Assembly: GCA_965153455.1 (NCBI GenBank)
Contig: OZ234497.1
Coordinates: 3,906,001 to 3,970,000, forward strand
Direction of reading: 5' to 3'
Length of the DNA stretch: 64,000 nucleotides
From: Sphagnum compactum
Lineage: Eukaryota; Bryophyta; Sphagnopsida; Sphagnales
Part shown: positions 47,390 to 58,041 of the stretch, one piece after another
Layout of the letters: every line of letters starts with the position of its first letter
Numbering within the stretch: the first letter of the stretch is position 1
Translations under genes and position numbers: made by a program
Notes under the pieces: generated by a model
Told to the model about the DNA's origin: nothing
The model's database searches: none
What the model saw: the letters and a program-made list of their open reading frames with translations, nothing else

Positions 47390-48010
47390 TATTTTAAAAA
47401 ATTGGATTCGGAGGTTCTTCAAAAACAGTCAAGAACCACCCAACACTGGTTCTTACACATTCCAATTTTAAAAGAATTGAGTGTAATAGCCATGGACCAT
47501 TTGTATTTTACCCATTTGGTAGTTTAACACTATTTAGTCATTTAGACATCTTCACGTGGGATATTACAATCCATGATTTTTTGTGATGATTTTTTTGACA
47601 CCTTGAAATGAAGTCAACTGTGTATTTTGATGGGTTTACTTTATTTTGGGGGTTAAAACTTAGTTTTAATTTTACATTATAAAGTGATTAACATTTTTAA
47701 CAAATGTGTTTTGCATGATGAGTTGACAAGATTTTGATGTTTCATATAAATATGTAAACATCAAAACTTTTTTTTTTACTGAATATACATTTTTGTATTT
47801 TTTCAACCTCAAAAATCTAATTTTTTCAGATATAGAGGATTTGTTTTTGAAAGAATAGCCTTAATTTGATAGATTTCTGAAAAAAATTCAAATCGCTAGA
47901 TTTTTACAACATGTTCCGACAAGAAGCCCAATTAAAAAAAGATTCCTAAATTTTTTTACTTTCATGTTTAGTCTATAGACAAATTCAGTTAAATTTGACT
48001 ACATCACAAA
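47390..48010. repeat. R repeat, right-end copy overlapping D1
   Basis: Matches the right part of R: AGAACCACCCAACACTGG, TGTATTTTACCCATTTGG, GTGTATTTTGATGGGTTT, CAAATGTGTTTTGCATGATG and TTTTTACAACATGTTCCGAC. The D1 left copy (1-410) begins inside the same unit. Confidence 0.85.
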
Positions 48011-48104
48011 TTTTGAAGGGAAAAAAAACATTGCAAACCATATCAAATTAACATGAATGAAAGAAAAGTTTGAACTTTTGCGATTAATTCAAACTTAGAA
48101 TTCT

Positions 48105-48305
48105 TCCAACCAACAAACTTCACCTTTGTGGGGATGTTCAATAAATGTGGTAATGCGAAGCACTCAAAGAAGCCAGGCATTGTAATCATGAACGAACATA
48201 TTACACAAGGTGGCAATGACTCTAACATCTCTGGGATTATTTTGGTACAAATGAAATGTGGGCAAGGGTATATTGTGCGAGGCATTGGAAACATGAGGTA
48301 AAAGA
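48105..48305 (+). pseudogene. PPR-like relic (D1 right copy)
   Basis: Duplicate of the relic at 490-690 with a handful of substitutions. It keeps the FTFVG, HITQGG and KCGQG similarity to PPR repeats, without flanking PPR motifs. Confidence 0.5.
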
Positions 48306-49599
48306 TTTTGCTTTGAAAATTGTGTTGGGGACCAAAAGTGTCTGCCTTGCTCAGTGATTGCATGATTCATTGTAATGAACACATGAGAAGAGGCATTTTG
48401 AACTGAATTCTTATGTTCTAAGGTCCTTGGAATGTTGCGACTACACAACCTTGCTGCTACTAGCAAATTTGGATTTCAGTTGCCAATGTCCAACAATGAA
48501 GGTAATATGAATTTGGAGTAAAGGAACAACCATGCTAACCGTTCCAACATTCATACTGTGGGATCTTGATGTTTTGGTAGCACTATTTTGAATGCCCATT
48601 TGTGCTTTTGTCATTGTTGATTGGATGGTGTTTTCAACATTCTACAATTTGCTACTAATAGAATTTGGAAGATTTGCTAAACTGTTAAAGCGTACCTAAA
48701 CTCAAAAGGCAATCACATGTCTTCTAGTGTCCATTGGTCCAAATGTGTCCCATCCATCTTTAAATCATAAGGACTTAGATTCGTTTTATAGGTGTGCTTG
48801 AAGACTACCAATTTTTCAATTTAAAGTTCAAGCTGGTTGTAGCATCAAGGTAAATGAATACATAGTCCTTGAATACATAGTCCTTCAAATGCCCAACAAA
48901 TATAAGACAACATTGCTAAAAAAACCATTACAATAGTTGCACTAGAAAGAAATAATTTCTTGTTGTTTGCATACAGAATTATTTTACTAAGATCACAAAA
49001 CTCTCAACACCATCTCTCAAATTTTCCACACACCATTGCATCAACACCATCCTTAATCCTCTCATGCCTCTTTATACACACCACCATTGTCAACCTCTTT
49101 CAAAACGAACTTCCAACACCCACACATTGACAATTTAAAAACTTTTCACCATCCCAAGCTCTTTAGTTACAACACAACAATGTTCATGCTACACAAAACT
49201 TATTACAGCCCATCACCAAAAACACAATAATGAGATGAAAATACCACCATTGACTAAGTCCTTTCCTAAAAGTAAAGGAAACAACATTGAAATTGACCAA
49301 ATTGTAAACCCTAAAAGTCAAGGAAAACCCTGACTGTCTTTTGGTGAAAGACACCCACAAGGAAAATGATCCAGTGCAAACCCTAGAAAAAGAACCAAAA
49401 TTCTGAGTTTATTTGGTAGAAATACATCACAAATGAAAAAAAATGACCAACTGTAAATTCAAAAAAAGACCTAAAATCCTAATTTCTTGCTACCAAAACC
49501 CTGACTTTATTTAGTAATCAGACAGCAAACTCAAAGTGACCAACTGCAAGCCTCATAGAAGAACTAAAATCCTTAGTTCTTGCTATCACCAATCCTGCC

Positions 49600-49765
49600 T
49601 TGGGTGAAGGAGCACCCACATGGGTACCATGGTAAAAAACAAAAAAAACCCCAAAATCCATTTAAATTGCTTCTAAATAATTACAAATATCCATATACTT
49701 AGACTAAATCAAGGGGTCTCTGACTCGAAAACTAACACCCCTTGGGCTTAATATGACCCTCTTCA
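49600..49765 (+). mobile_element. Family A element in the right D1 copy
   Basis: Duplicate of the element at 1969-2125, with the same GGTACCATGG block and GACTAAATCAAG interior, so it was present before D1 duplicated. Confidence 0.6.
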
Positions 49766-50914
49766 ATGCAAATCCTGACTCTGTTTTGCAAAACGCCAGC
49801 ACCAAAAAAAAACAGCCAACTTGTAAACCCCAAAGTATGAACTACTACTACTACCTTGCCAATCTTGTAGAAACCTGGCCGGATATTTTCTAATATATCT
49901 GGAGCTACTCCTACAAAACATATCATGGCCATTAGGCTTTTATGAAAACCGGAAGTGCTTTCCATTTTCGTAAAGTCAAAAGATCAAATTCTGATTTTTT
50001 CAAATGACACCCAGCGGGTGCCCGCCGGGTATCTTGGGCGAAAAAAACCTGACCCCTAATTTTTATGCTGTCACCCATGGGAGCTTTATGGAAATTTGGG
50101 ACTCCATTGGTCCTACATTGGGGTCCCTTTTTCTGTAAAGCACCCATCCTGGGGGTTTTATCCTACCCCTTAGTTTTTACCACAAATCCTGACTTTTCTT
50201 TGGCAAAAGAGCGAGAGAGAGAAAGCAGTTCAAAAGAAAATAAACAACAGTGAAAAAAATCGTAGAAAAAATGACAGTAAATCCCGTTTTTCTTGCCATG
50301 CCAAAAAATATGCAGCACAAAGAGAGTAACCAACTGCAAAACTCATTGAAAAAATGAAGTAAAATCCCTATTTCCCGTTACCATAAATCCTGGCTTTTCT
50401 TTGGCACAAAAAAAGAAAATTGCCAAAAAAAACCCAAGAAATAATGAAATAAAATCCCTATTTCTTGCCAGAAAAAAATCCTGATTTTTTCTTTTGGAAA
50501 AACTAAGAAACAGTATAAACAAAGAAACCCAAGCAAAAGTGAAACCAAAATCCCTATTTCTTTCTTGCTACCAAAAAGCTCCTGAGTTTGTTTGGCACAA
50601 ACATGGTGACCAACTCTAAGACCACCCAAGAAAATATGAACTAAATTCCGGATTTCTTTTGGCAAGAAATATAAAGAATTAAAGAAAATCACCAACTGCA
50701 AGAAAACGAAAACCCCAGAAAAAATAAAACGAAAAAATTTCTTTTCTTTGTAGGTACGAGAAAAGTCCTCAGTTTGTTTGGCAAAAACACAAAGACCAAC
50801 TGCAAAACCACCCAAGGGAAAAGAAAAAGAAAAAGAAACTAACCATAATTCCTAATCTCTTGCTACCGAAATTTGGCAACACCACACGATGACAACTTAC
50901 ACTCTAAAAATCAG

Positions 50915-51170
50915 CTCTTGCGTTCTCACGTTCGCAAACCGCATTCTCACTTCATGTCGAGCGTTCACCTGTTCATGTCCTACATTCATACGTTCTCAAC
51001 CGGCGTCCTCACGTTCATGTCGAGCATTCACACGGTCACATCTAGATTTCACACGTTCACATCCAGAGTTCACACGTTCACGTCCAGAGTTCAAACGTTC
51101 TTACCCAGAGTTCGCACTTCACATCCAGAGTTCTCACGTTTTCATCTAGCGCTCACACTTTCGCAACCAT
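50915..51170 (+). repeat. 21-bp minisatellite upstream of adenylosuccinate synthetase
   Basis: Same array as at 3265-3495 in the intact gene's copy, with units such as AGTTCACACGTTCACGTCC. It lies about 770 bases before the start codon. Unit number differs slightly between copies. Confidence 0.85.
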
Positions 51171-51329
51171 TGGTCTCGTTGGCTGCGAATTATGTAGCAG
51201 CCTTTTTTTTTATTGGCGAAATTTTACCAAAAGCCAAAATGAAACGAGAAAAATCGATTTTCTTTCTATTTTGGAAGTCTTCAATCGCCAGATTTTTATA
51301 CTTGGTTTTCAGGATTAAAGATTTTTACT

Positions 51330-51775
51330 TCGCATGTGGTTTATAGCCGTATTTGGCGAAATCTTCTTATGTGTGATCGCCACTTTTTCTACATCTTCCT
51401 GTGGATGAAGCCAATTTGGCTACAAAAAAATTCGTAAAAAGGAAACTAGAAGGTAGGAAACTCAGTGATTTTTTTAATGGCGAAGTTTCGCCAAAAACCC
51501 AAATTTAAAATTAAGAATAAAGAAAACCGATTTTGGAGGTTCTCAGTAGCCAGAAATAAGAAGAAAAAAGGCTAAAAATCGTCGGATGCATATAACTTGG
51601 TTAACATTATTGTATAGCCAAGAATATAGATGGATGATTATAGATTTGTAATTCATATATGGTTTATAGCCAGATTTGGCTAAAACTTCCTAGGGTTGAT
51701 CGCCACTTTTTCGACATCTTCCTGTGGATGATATCCAATTTGGCTACAAACAAAATTTACTAAAAAAAAACACTG
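51330..51775 (+). repeat. Promoter module present twice in the intact gene's copy
   Basis: Two related modules at about 51337-51440 and 51655-51765 share TGGTTTATAGCC, GATCGCCACTTTTT, ACATCTTCCTGTGGATGA and CAATTTGGCTACA. The pseudogene copy has a single module (about 3681-3785). The difference is a tandem duplication here or a deletion there. Confidence 0.75.
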
Positions 51776-51819
51776 ATAGGTAGGGTTTGTGCGAGAAGAC
51801 GAGACGTTGAGACTCGAAA

Positions 51820-51905
51820 GCGTTGGCGCTCTCCTTTTGCCCCTTTCTTCTTATTCTTCTTCCTCTTCGCCTGCGACAAAGCACGCACGTCTTCCTCTCT
51901 CCAAC
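51820..51905 (+). promoter_or_regulatory. Pyrimidine-rich leader upstream of adenylosuccinate synthetase
   Basis: A CTT/TTC-rich stretch just upstream of the start codon, also present at about 4010-4070 before the pseudogene. Such tracts are common in plant 5' leaders. No clear TATA box was identified, so the transcription start is not fixed. Confidence 0.4.
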
Positions 51906-51942
51906 TGGCGTGTGAACTAGACGGCCGTCGCACACTCACGGT

Positions 51943-54289
51943 ATGGCAACAGCAGCAGTGGCTATGGAGGTCCATAGTTTCGTCTTCTCCGCGCATTCTT
52001 GCCATGCTCCTTTTACACCAAGAAACTCCTCCTCCTTCTCTTCTTCTTCTTCTTCTTGCGGTTCCTCTTCCTCTGGCTCTGTGGCTTCTTCCAAGCTCGC
52101 GCTCAAGCAGTCGGAATTCCACCGAGGGCAGCGGGAATTCGTGGTTTCCTCCACGTCTAGAGCTTCGGCTGTGGGAAGTGGGAAGCAGAGCGGCGGGGTG
52201 AGGAGTCAGGCGCAGGTGACGCAGCGGGAGGTGGGGAAGGTGAAGAAAGAGGACAAGGACGGGAGCAGCGACGGGGAAGATCCGTTCAAGGCGTTGAGTC
52301 AAGTTTGTGCGGTGCTAGGGACGCAGTGGGGTGATGAAGGAAAAGGCAAGCTCGTTGACATCCTAGCACAACGCTATGACATCGTTGCTCGCTGCCAGGT
52401 TTCCCTTTAAGCCTCTATTTTTTGCTTTCTTTTTCCTCCTCCTCCTCCTGCTCTCAGTTGCAATTGACCTAGTTCATACCTTTGCGGCTTCTCTGCATTG
52501 GTGCAGAGAAGCGGCGATGGACGATACATGTCCGAACATCATGGAATGTGTACCTGGGGGCATGGTCTTAAGAATCCCTTCTCTTTGTTTTGACACACTG
52601 GAATCCCTGTTTTGTCAGGGAGGCGCAAACGCTGGCCACACAATCTATAATGATGAAGGTGTGAAGTTTGCACTTCACTTGGTGCCATCGGGGATACTGA
52701 ATACGCAAGCTATATGTGTGGTTGGCAATGGAGTAGTGGTCCATCTCCCAGGTTTCTTCAAAGAGATTGATGGTTTGGAGGCACAAGGTGTATTGTGCAC
52801 AGGCAGACTTTTTGTATCAGACCGTGCACACTTGCTGTTTGATTTGCATCAGACTGTGGATGGATTGCGGGAGGCAGAGCTTGGAGGTGACATGATTGGG
52901 ACCACAAAGCGTGGAATTGGTCCCTGCTATGCTAGCAAAGCAATCCGTAATGGCTTACGTGTGGGTGACCTCCGTCATATGGACACATTCCGGAGCAAGT
53001 TGGAGATCCTCTTCAAGGATGCTGCTAACCGATTCAAGGACTTTGAGTACAATGACTCAGTTTTGGATGCAGAGGTGGAGAACTATAAGAAGTTTGCCAA
53101 GAGATTAGAGCCCTACATTGCAGACACTGTGCAGTATATTTCTAATGCATACACTGTGGGCAAGCGCATCCTCATTGAGGGTGGGCAGGCTACCATGCTG
53201 GATGTTGATTTTGGGACATATCCGTTTGTGACATCATCGAATCCTTCAGTTGGTGGAATCTGTACAGGCCTTGGCATTTCTCCCAAACGCCTTGGTGACA
53301 TTATTGGTGTGGTATGTCTCCTATGTTTTTATGTTAGGTTCTTTGCAAGGGAGAGTCCTTGCTGTTGTGTGGATTTGTGGAACCAACAGATGTTCTAAAT
53401 TTCTTATGATACTCTCCAAGTTCTCAGGAAGGTTTCCAGGGTACTTGTGTGCGGAGTTTGCCTAATGGGGTTGGATGGTGGATATGCTACAGACTGGATT
53501 GTACATTGATACAGGTGGAGGGTTTGAGGTTCAGGGTTTACTGGTGACATTGTATTTGAGTGATATGGAGTGTGTTTCATGTAAGAATCAATGTCAAAGC
53601 AATAATAATATTTGATATTGTGCAGGCAAAGGCATATACAACTCGAGTGGGGGCAGGCCCATTCCCAACAGAGCTTCATGGTGATCAAGGAGAAGCATTA
53701 CGGGTTGCAGGGCATGAGTTTGGGACCACAACAGGGAGGCCACGTCGCTGTGGATGGCTGGACATTGTTGCCCTCAACTATGTTTGTACTATCAATGGGT
53801 TCACTGCCCTCAACCTTACAAAACTTGATGTGCTGTCGGGCTTGTCTGAAGTGAAACTTGGAGTTACTTACAGGAATGCTGATGGTATTCGAATTAGATC
53901 CTTCCCATCGGATCTCTCTGTTCTTGAGCAAGTTCAGGTCAGGCCCTCTGGTCACTCTCCTTAGTCTTGTTTTGGTTTCTAGCATCTCCACAGAGATAAA
54001 TTTGCTGATGGGTTTCTCAGCAATTCTGTTTCTGCTAATACAGTGGATATCCTGGAATATATACCAGACGAGACAGTCTAAAGTGCAGATGGTTTGGTGG
54101 GATGCTATAAAACAGGTGGATTATGAGGTATTACCAGGGTGGAACAAAGACATCACCAATGTCAGGTCCTATCAAGAATTACCAGTTGAAGCACGGAGAT
54201 ATGTAGAAAGAATAGAAGAGTTGGTGGGGTTGCCAATTCACTATATTGGTGTTGGCCCTGGGCGTGATGCATTGATTGTGAAAGTGTGA
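51943..54289 (+). CDS. PURA: Adenylosuccinate synthetase, organelle-targeted, four exons
   Basis: Joins IMP and aspartate using GTP, the first committed step from IMP to AMP. Exons read 51943-52398, 52619-53311, 53626-53937 and 54116-54289; all introns are GT-AG and phase 0, giving 544 residues. Residues 1-110 are Ser/Arg-rich without family similarity and look like a plastid transit peptide, which explains the extra length over bacterial enzymes (about 430). The enzyme starts near residue 124. Visible family motifs are [11 protein letters not shown] (126-136, nucleotide loop with catalytic Asp131), NAGHT with catalytic His159, GTTKRGIGP (246-254, Arg250 at the position contributed across the dimer), [20 protein letters not shown], and TKLD (448-451) for guanine recognition. 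It ends in the plant-type [10 protein letters not shown]. The start chosen is the first ATG; a second lies at 51964. Ser-rich codons come from TCT/TCC runs. A damaged copy lies at 4137-5760. Confidence 0.95.
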
Positions 54290-55262
54290 TTGCACAATCA
54301 CTTCATAATTTGATTTGCAGGAGAGTGGGGATAAAAGACGGTGAACCTCAACACAGTGCAGCAACAATTTGCAGGCCTTTCTGGTAAAACCCATTTTTGC
54401 CCGTAAACATTATTTATTTGAAAGTGCATGTTTTAGCTTCACTCTCCTTGTTTGGTGTGTCCCTTTTGTGTGCTCTCTAAAGAGGGTGAGGGCTTACAGT
54501 CACAAAATAGCATCATGGCAGAGATATCACTACATAGTGTGTGTATGGTTTTTTATCTCTTAGCAAAGAGTTCAGCTTTAACTGATCAAACATCCTATCT
54601 GTCTGCTGCTACAAATTAGGAACTGGGTAGAGAAATTTTGCCAACACTCCAGAAGAGAACCTTGATTATGCAAGTAATCTTCACAATGCCGGAAACCAAA
54701 CCAGCGTTTTGCAATAGTAGCCTACTTGGTTGATACTTTCATTTTCTTGTCATTGCTTGCTAAAAAAACCAGCATTTTGCAATAGTAGCCTACCAGGTTG
54801 ATACTTCAATTTTCTTGTCATTGCTTTCTAAAAAGACAGCACATCATGGAATTTAGTTATATGCAGATTATTGCCTTTCTCAGATGGGGCATTGAAATCA
54901 TTGCAAAATTTCTTTTGTTTATATTAAAGTGTTAAAGCTTTATTTTTTTGGCAATTTTTGTTTTCTTGTAGTTCAAGCAGTGGAGAGGAATAATCTTGAA
55001 CTTATTATCACAGAACTTTACATAGTTTTGTCTGAAATTCCTACCAAGTTTTCAAAATACTCTCCATGTATCCAAGGGTGCAGGCACCAGATGTAAATGA
55101 ATGGAAGAGGCCAGAAAGCAAAACTATGTGAAGCTTTTTGGCTACTTTTTCAATGGTACAACACCTGATTATGGTGGCGTAAAGGTATCACTAGTCATTA
55201 TACAAACAAAAAGAACTTCCATATAGCATTTGTAGCATTTGACAAGACATGTATTACTAGCA
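54290..55262. other. 3' flank of adenylosuccinate synthetase
   Basis: Probable 3' UTR and spacer. A direct repeat of about 70 bases (CAGCATTTTGCAATAGTAGC... type) occurs at about 54700-54760 and 54770-54835. No gene. Confidence 0.6.
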
Positions 55263-56745
55263 TCACCAATGGTACGTGCAAGAATGGACACCATCCTCAA
55301 AGTGATGAAAATGATTGCTTTCTCAACTATTTTTTACATGAACTTTGTGGAAGTGTGGCAATCACAGTATCAACATGCAATAGCATGTTTCACACTAGTG
55401 GTCAAAATGAAACATCTTTTCTTCATCAGGCACAACAAATTTAACCATTTACACACATACCCAGCATCATGCAAGAGCCCTGACAATCTCTGCAGTTCTG
55501 AATGGATTTCAATCATCTGAGGGTGGTCTTGATTGTCTACTACAAATGTATGCATCTCATTATTCACTTCAATCCAGGTACAACTCAGCTGTTTCTTCAC
55601 ACCTCTTTTCTTTCTCTGCTGTTCAACATTCTCACAGAAATGCCTGTTGCCAGCAGCAGCATGGATCTTCGACAGCAGCACATGACCAGCAGCATTTTCA
55701 GGCTCCAACGCAAGAATTTGTTTCGCAAAATGTTCTCCCATCTCCACATTACCATGAATTCTGCAAGCACTGAGCAAAGCTGTGCGCGCAGCCACACATG
55801 GTTTACAGCGCATTGCCTTGATCATGTTCTCTGCATCCTGTAGATGGCCAGCACAGCCAAGAAGGTTGAGCATGCACATGTAATGTTCCAATTTTGGAGA
55901 AATCATATAGACTGTGATCATTGAAGCATAACAGTGTATGCCTTCATCCACCAACCTCCATGGCTACAAGCTGACAAAAGACAAAGAAAAGTGATTTCAT
56001 CTGGCTGTACGCTCTCTTCACACATGCGTTCAAAATGTTCAAGAGCTTCCTTACCATGCCCATGCATAGCACATCCTCCAAGTATGGCATTCCAAGTGAT
56101 CAAATCTTGAGATGGCATCTTGTTGAACACTCTCTAAGCATCCTCCATGCTCCCACATTTTGCATACATGTCAACCAAGCTATGCCCCACAAAGATATCT
56201 GAATCCCATCCACTTTGAATAATCTGCTCATGAGTACATCTGCCCTCTTCGAGCACAGCTACGATGGCACATGCATTCACAACCCCCACAAAAGTAACAG
56301 AGTCTGGCTGCACATCTTCCTGTTTCATTTGTCAAAATAGTTCCAGTGCTTTCTGACCTTGCCCACATTTCACATGTCCCAATATCATGGCAGTCCAAGT
56401 GATCACATCTTGAGCTGGTATCTTGTTGAACACTCTGTGAGCATCCTCAATGCTCCCACATTTTGCATAAATGTTAATCAAGCTACTCCCCAGAAAGACA
56501 TCAGATTCCCAACCACTTTGGACAAGCTGTTCATGAATAAGCCTGCTATTTCCAAGTGCTCTTAAACTAGCACATGCATTAATCACCAGAAGACAAGTGA
56601 ATTTGTTAGAACTAATTCCTTCTTGTTGCAATTGTTGGGAAAGCTGCATCACCTTCTCAGGTTGACCATTCTTCACATATTGTTCAAACCTCTTATTCCA
56701 TGCTAAAATGTTCAGTTGCACTGCACCTGGTGCCATTACAGCCAC
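55263..56745 (-). pseudogene. DYW-type PPR protein pseudogene
   Basis: Reads on the minus strand from ATG at 56745: five or so PPR units (DVITWTAMILGHVKCGQGQK, PDSVTFVGVVNACA, ITWNAILGGCAMHGHGKEAL), then E-type motifs (CRIHGNVEMGEHFAKQILAL, GVKKQLSCTWIEVNNEMHTF). The C-terminal DYW end follows as CDCHTSTKF and HHFEDGVHSCTYHW before TGA at 55263-55265. DYW proteins edit C to U in organellar RNA. Lesions: TGA after LELF (56329-56331), TAG in EDA-RVF where Trp is usual (56131-56133), a frameshift at 55918-55954, deletion of part of the DYW domain after HAIAC, and a further stop and frameshift before the end. It is also short for a DYW protein. Not functional. Confidence 0.92.
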
Positions 56746-56769
56746 ATCTGCTGCTACCCATGGCAGGTT

Positions 56770-57226
56770 TCATTGGTCCTCAACCCAGAGTGCTTCCTCT
56801 GTCTTCTTATGTTTGAAATCCGGGTACCTTTCATTGGCCTACAACCAGAAATCCAGATCAAGCTGATCAGCCATGTATTCCACATCCCAAACATAAATGC
56901 TATCAGAATAAACCTTGAACCCTAAAGCTGCACCAACCTTCAACCTAGAGAGAGCAACGACATTGACACCAACAAGAGCTATGGCTCCATTGACATATGA
57001 ACTCTGACAGATTTATGTTCAGTTACTTTCTCTGATCTGTGATCCCACCATTGTGAAGGATCCAAAAAGAACTCCCGCCACAGTTTTTCTCTCTGACCTC
57101 CAAGAACTGCAGAAAAAATTCCTTTCAAATCATGTACGTTGATCACATAGAAGCCAGGATGATGAGGTATTGCATCTTGCATAGATTGTCTCCACTCTTT
57201 GGATTTGCTTCGGAAGATATCACTAT
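56770..57226 (-). CDS. OSB-like PDF-motif protein, partial gene or remnant
   Basis: Minus-strand blocks 57027-57226 (or from an inner acceptor at 57106) and 56770-56838 join across a GTAACT donor and TTGTAG acceptor to read LWREFFLDPSQWWDHRSEK then ANERYPDFKHKKTEEALW and VEDQ, stop. This is the PDF motif of organellar single-stranded DNA-binding (OSB) proteins, which limit ectopic recombination in mitochondrial or plastid DNA. The N-terminal oligonucleotide-binding fold could not be found upstream, though an Arg/Ser-rich frame at 57313-57569 resembles a transit peptide with a possible GTGAGC donor. It may be a fragment or a divergent gene; no stop interrupts the motif. Confidence 0.6.
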
Positions 57227-57777
57227 AATCATTAGATCAAGATTTGTTAGCAAACCAAAACACATGGACTGTAAGAAGAAGGCACTAGACAGAGGGAAAA
57301 ACAGAAGAAAGCTCACAACTGCCATGATCTCGATTTCTGGGTACCGCGTCTGTTTCTACAGTGTGCGCTCTGGGAAGAAGTGCGGTGTACTGCAAATGTC
57401 GTTGATGGGTATAGTGCAATTGCGAGTGCACAGAGTAACGTAGCAGCAAGCGCCTTCTGGTGGAGCTCGCTCTGCCCAATGTGGGGGTGGAGATGCTGTT
57501 CTCGTGGCTTAGAAAGGCGTTGCATCCTGTACACGGCAGCAGCACCTGCTGTAATGATGATGAAGACATTCCTTAGCGAAAACCTTGGGCAATTGCTCTC
57601 ACTCCTCAGAATCCAGTACACGAGAGGAGCATCTGCAGTAGACCCAAATGCAAATCCCTCTCGAGCACCCAAAATGGACCCAAAATCCAGTCCCTCTTGA
57701 GCATCCGACGTCGACCCAAAGTATCCCCAAGGCTGAAAATTGAGGGGAAAAACAAGGAGAAGTTCTGCTTTGGAATA

Positions 57778-57805
57778 TTAGGGTTAGGGTTCGATTAGGG
57801 TTTGT
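57778..57805 (+). promoter_or_regulatory. Telo-box-like motif upstream of the RNA-binding protein gene
   Basis: TTAGGGTTAGGGTT followed by GATTAGGGTTT, about 240 bases before the start codon. AAACCCTAA elements are typical of plant promoters and leaders of ribosome- and RNA-related genes. It also faces the OSB-like gene on the other strand. Confidence 0.6.
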
Positions 57806-58041
57806 TAAGCCGACATGCTCTTCCTTAGGGTCTGTCCTTCCCGCACCGTCAGACACAGTGCGAGCGGGAGCGCACATTGCATCAAGAACCTTTTGCTTGC
57901 GAGGGCTTTGCCTTTGAATGTGCTTCTGTTTTTCATTGTCTTCTTTTGCATGTGGTGCTTTCTGAAGCATCGCTGCAGTTGCTTGGCTTTGGATCTCCGT
58001 CCTTAAACAGGACCCAAATCTTGGTTCCCGGGGTTTTTGCA

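Larger units (their letters stand above)
47593..53594. repeat. Segmental duplication D1, right copy
   Basis: Partner of 1-5762. This copy continues past the breakpoint into exons 3 and 4 of the adenylosuccinate synthetase gene, so it is the parental arrangement. Its left side begins inside a member of the R repeat family (47390-48010). Confidence 0.95.

Noticed and set aside
50378-50815. Hydrophobic 145-codon minus frame resembling a membrane protein
   Set aside because: It arises from the decayed tandem phrase with TTTCTTTTGG words; the D1 partner has a broken frame, and Phe/Leu richness is compositional.
55370-55954. Separate short gene on the minus strand
   Set aside because: It is the C-terminal E-motif part of the DYW PPR pseudogene after a frameshift.
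56131-56331. PPR stop codons as RNA-editing sites (U-to-C rescue)
   Set aside because: Such editing is known in organelle transcripts of some ferns and hornworts, not in nuclear ones, and a frameshift and deletion are also present.
57778-57805. Interstitial telomere tract
   Set aside because: Only two or three TTAGGG-type units in a promoter position; better read as a telo-box.
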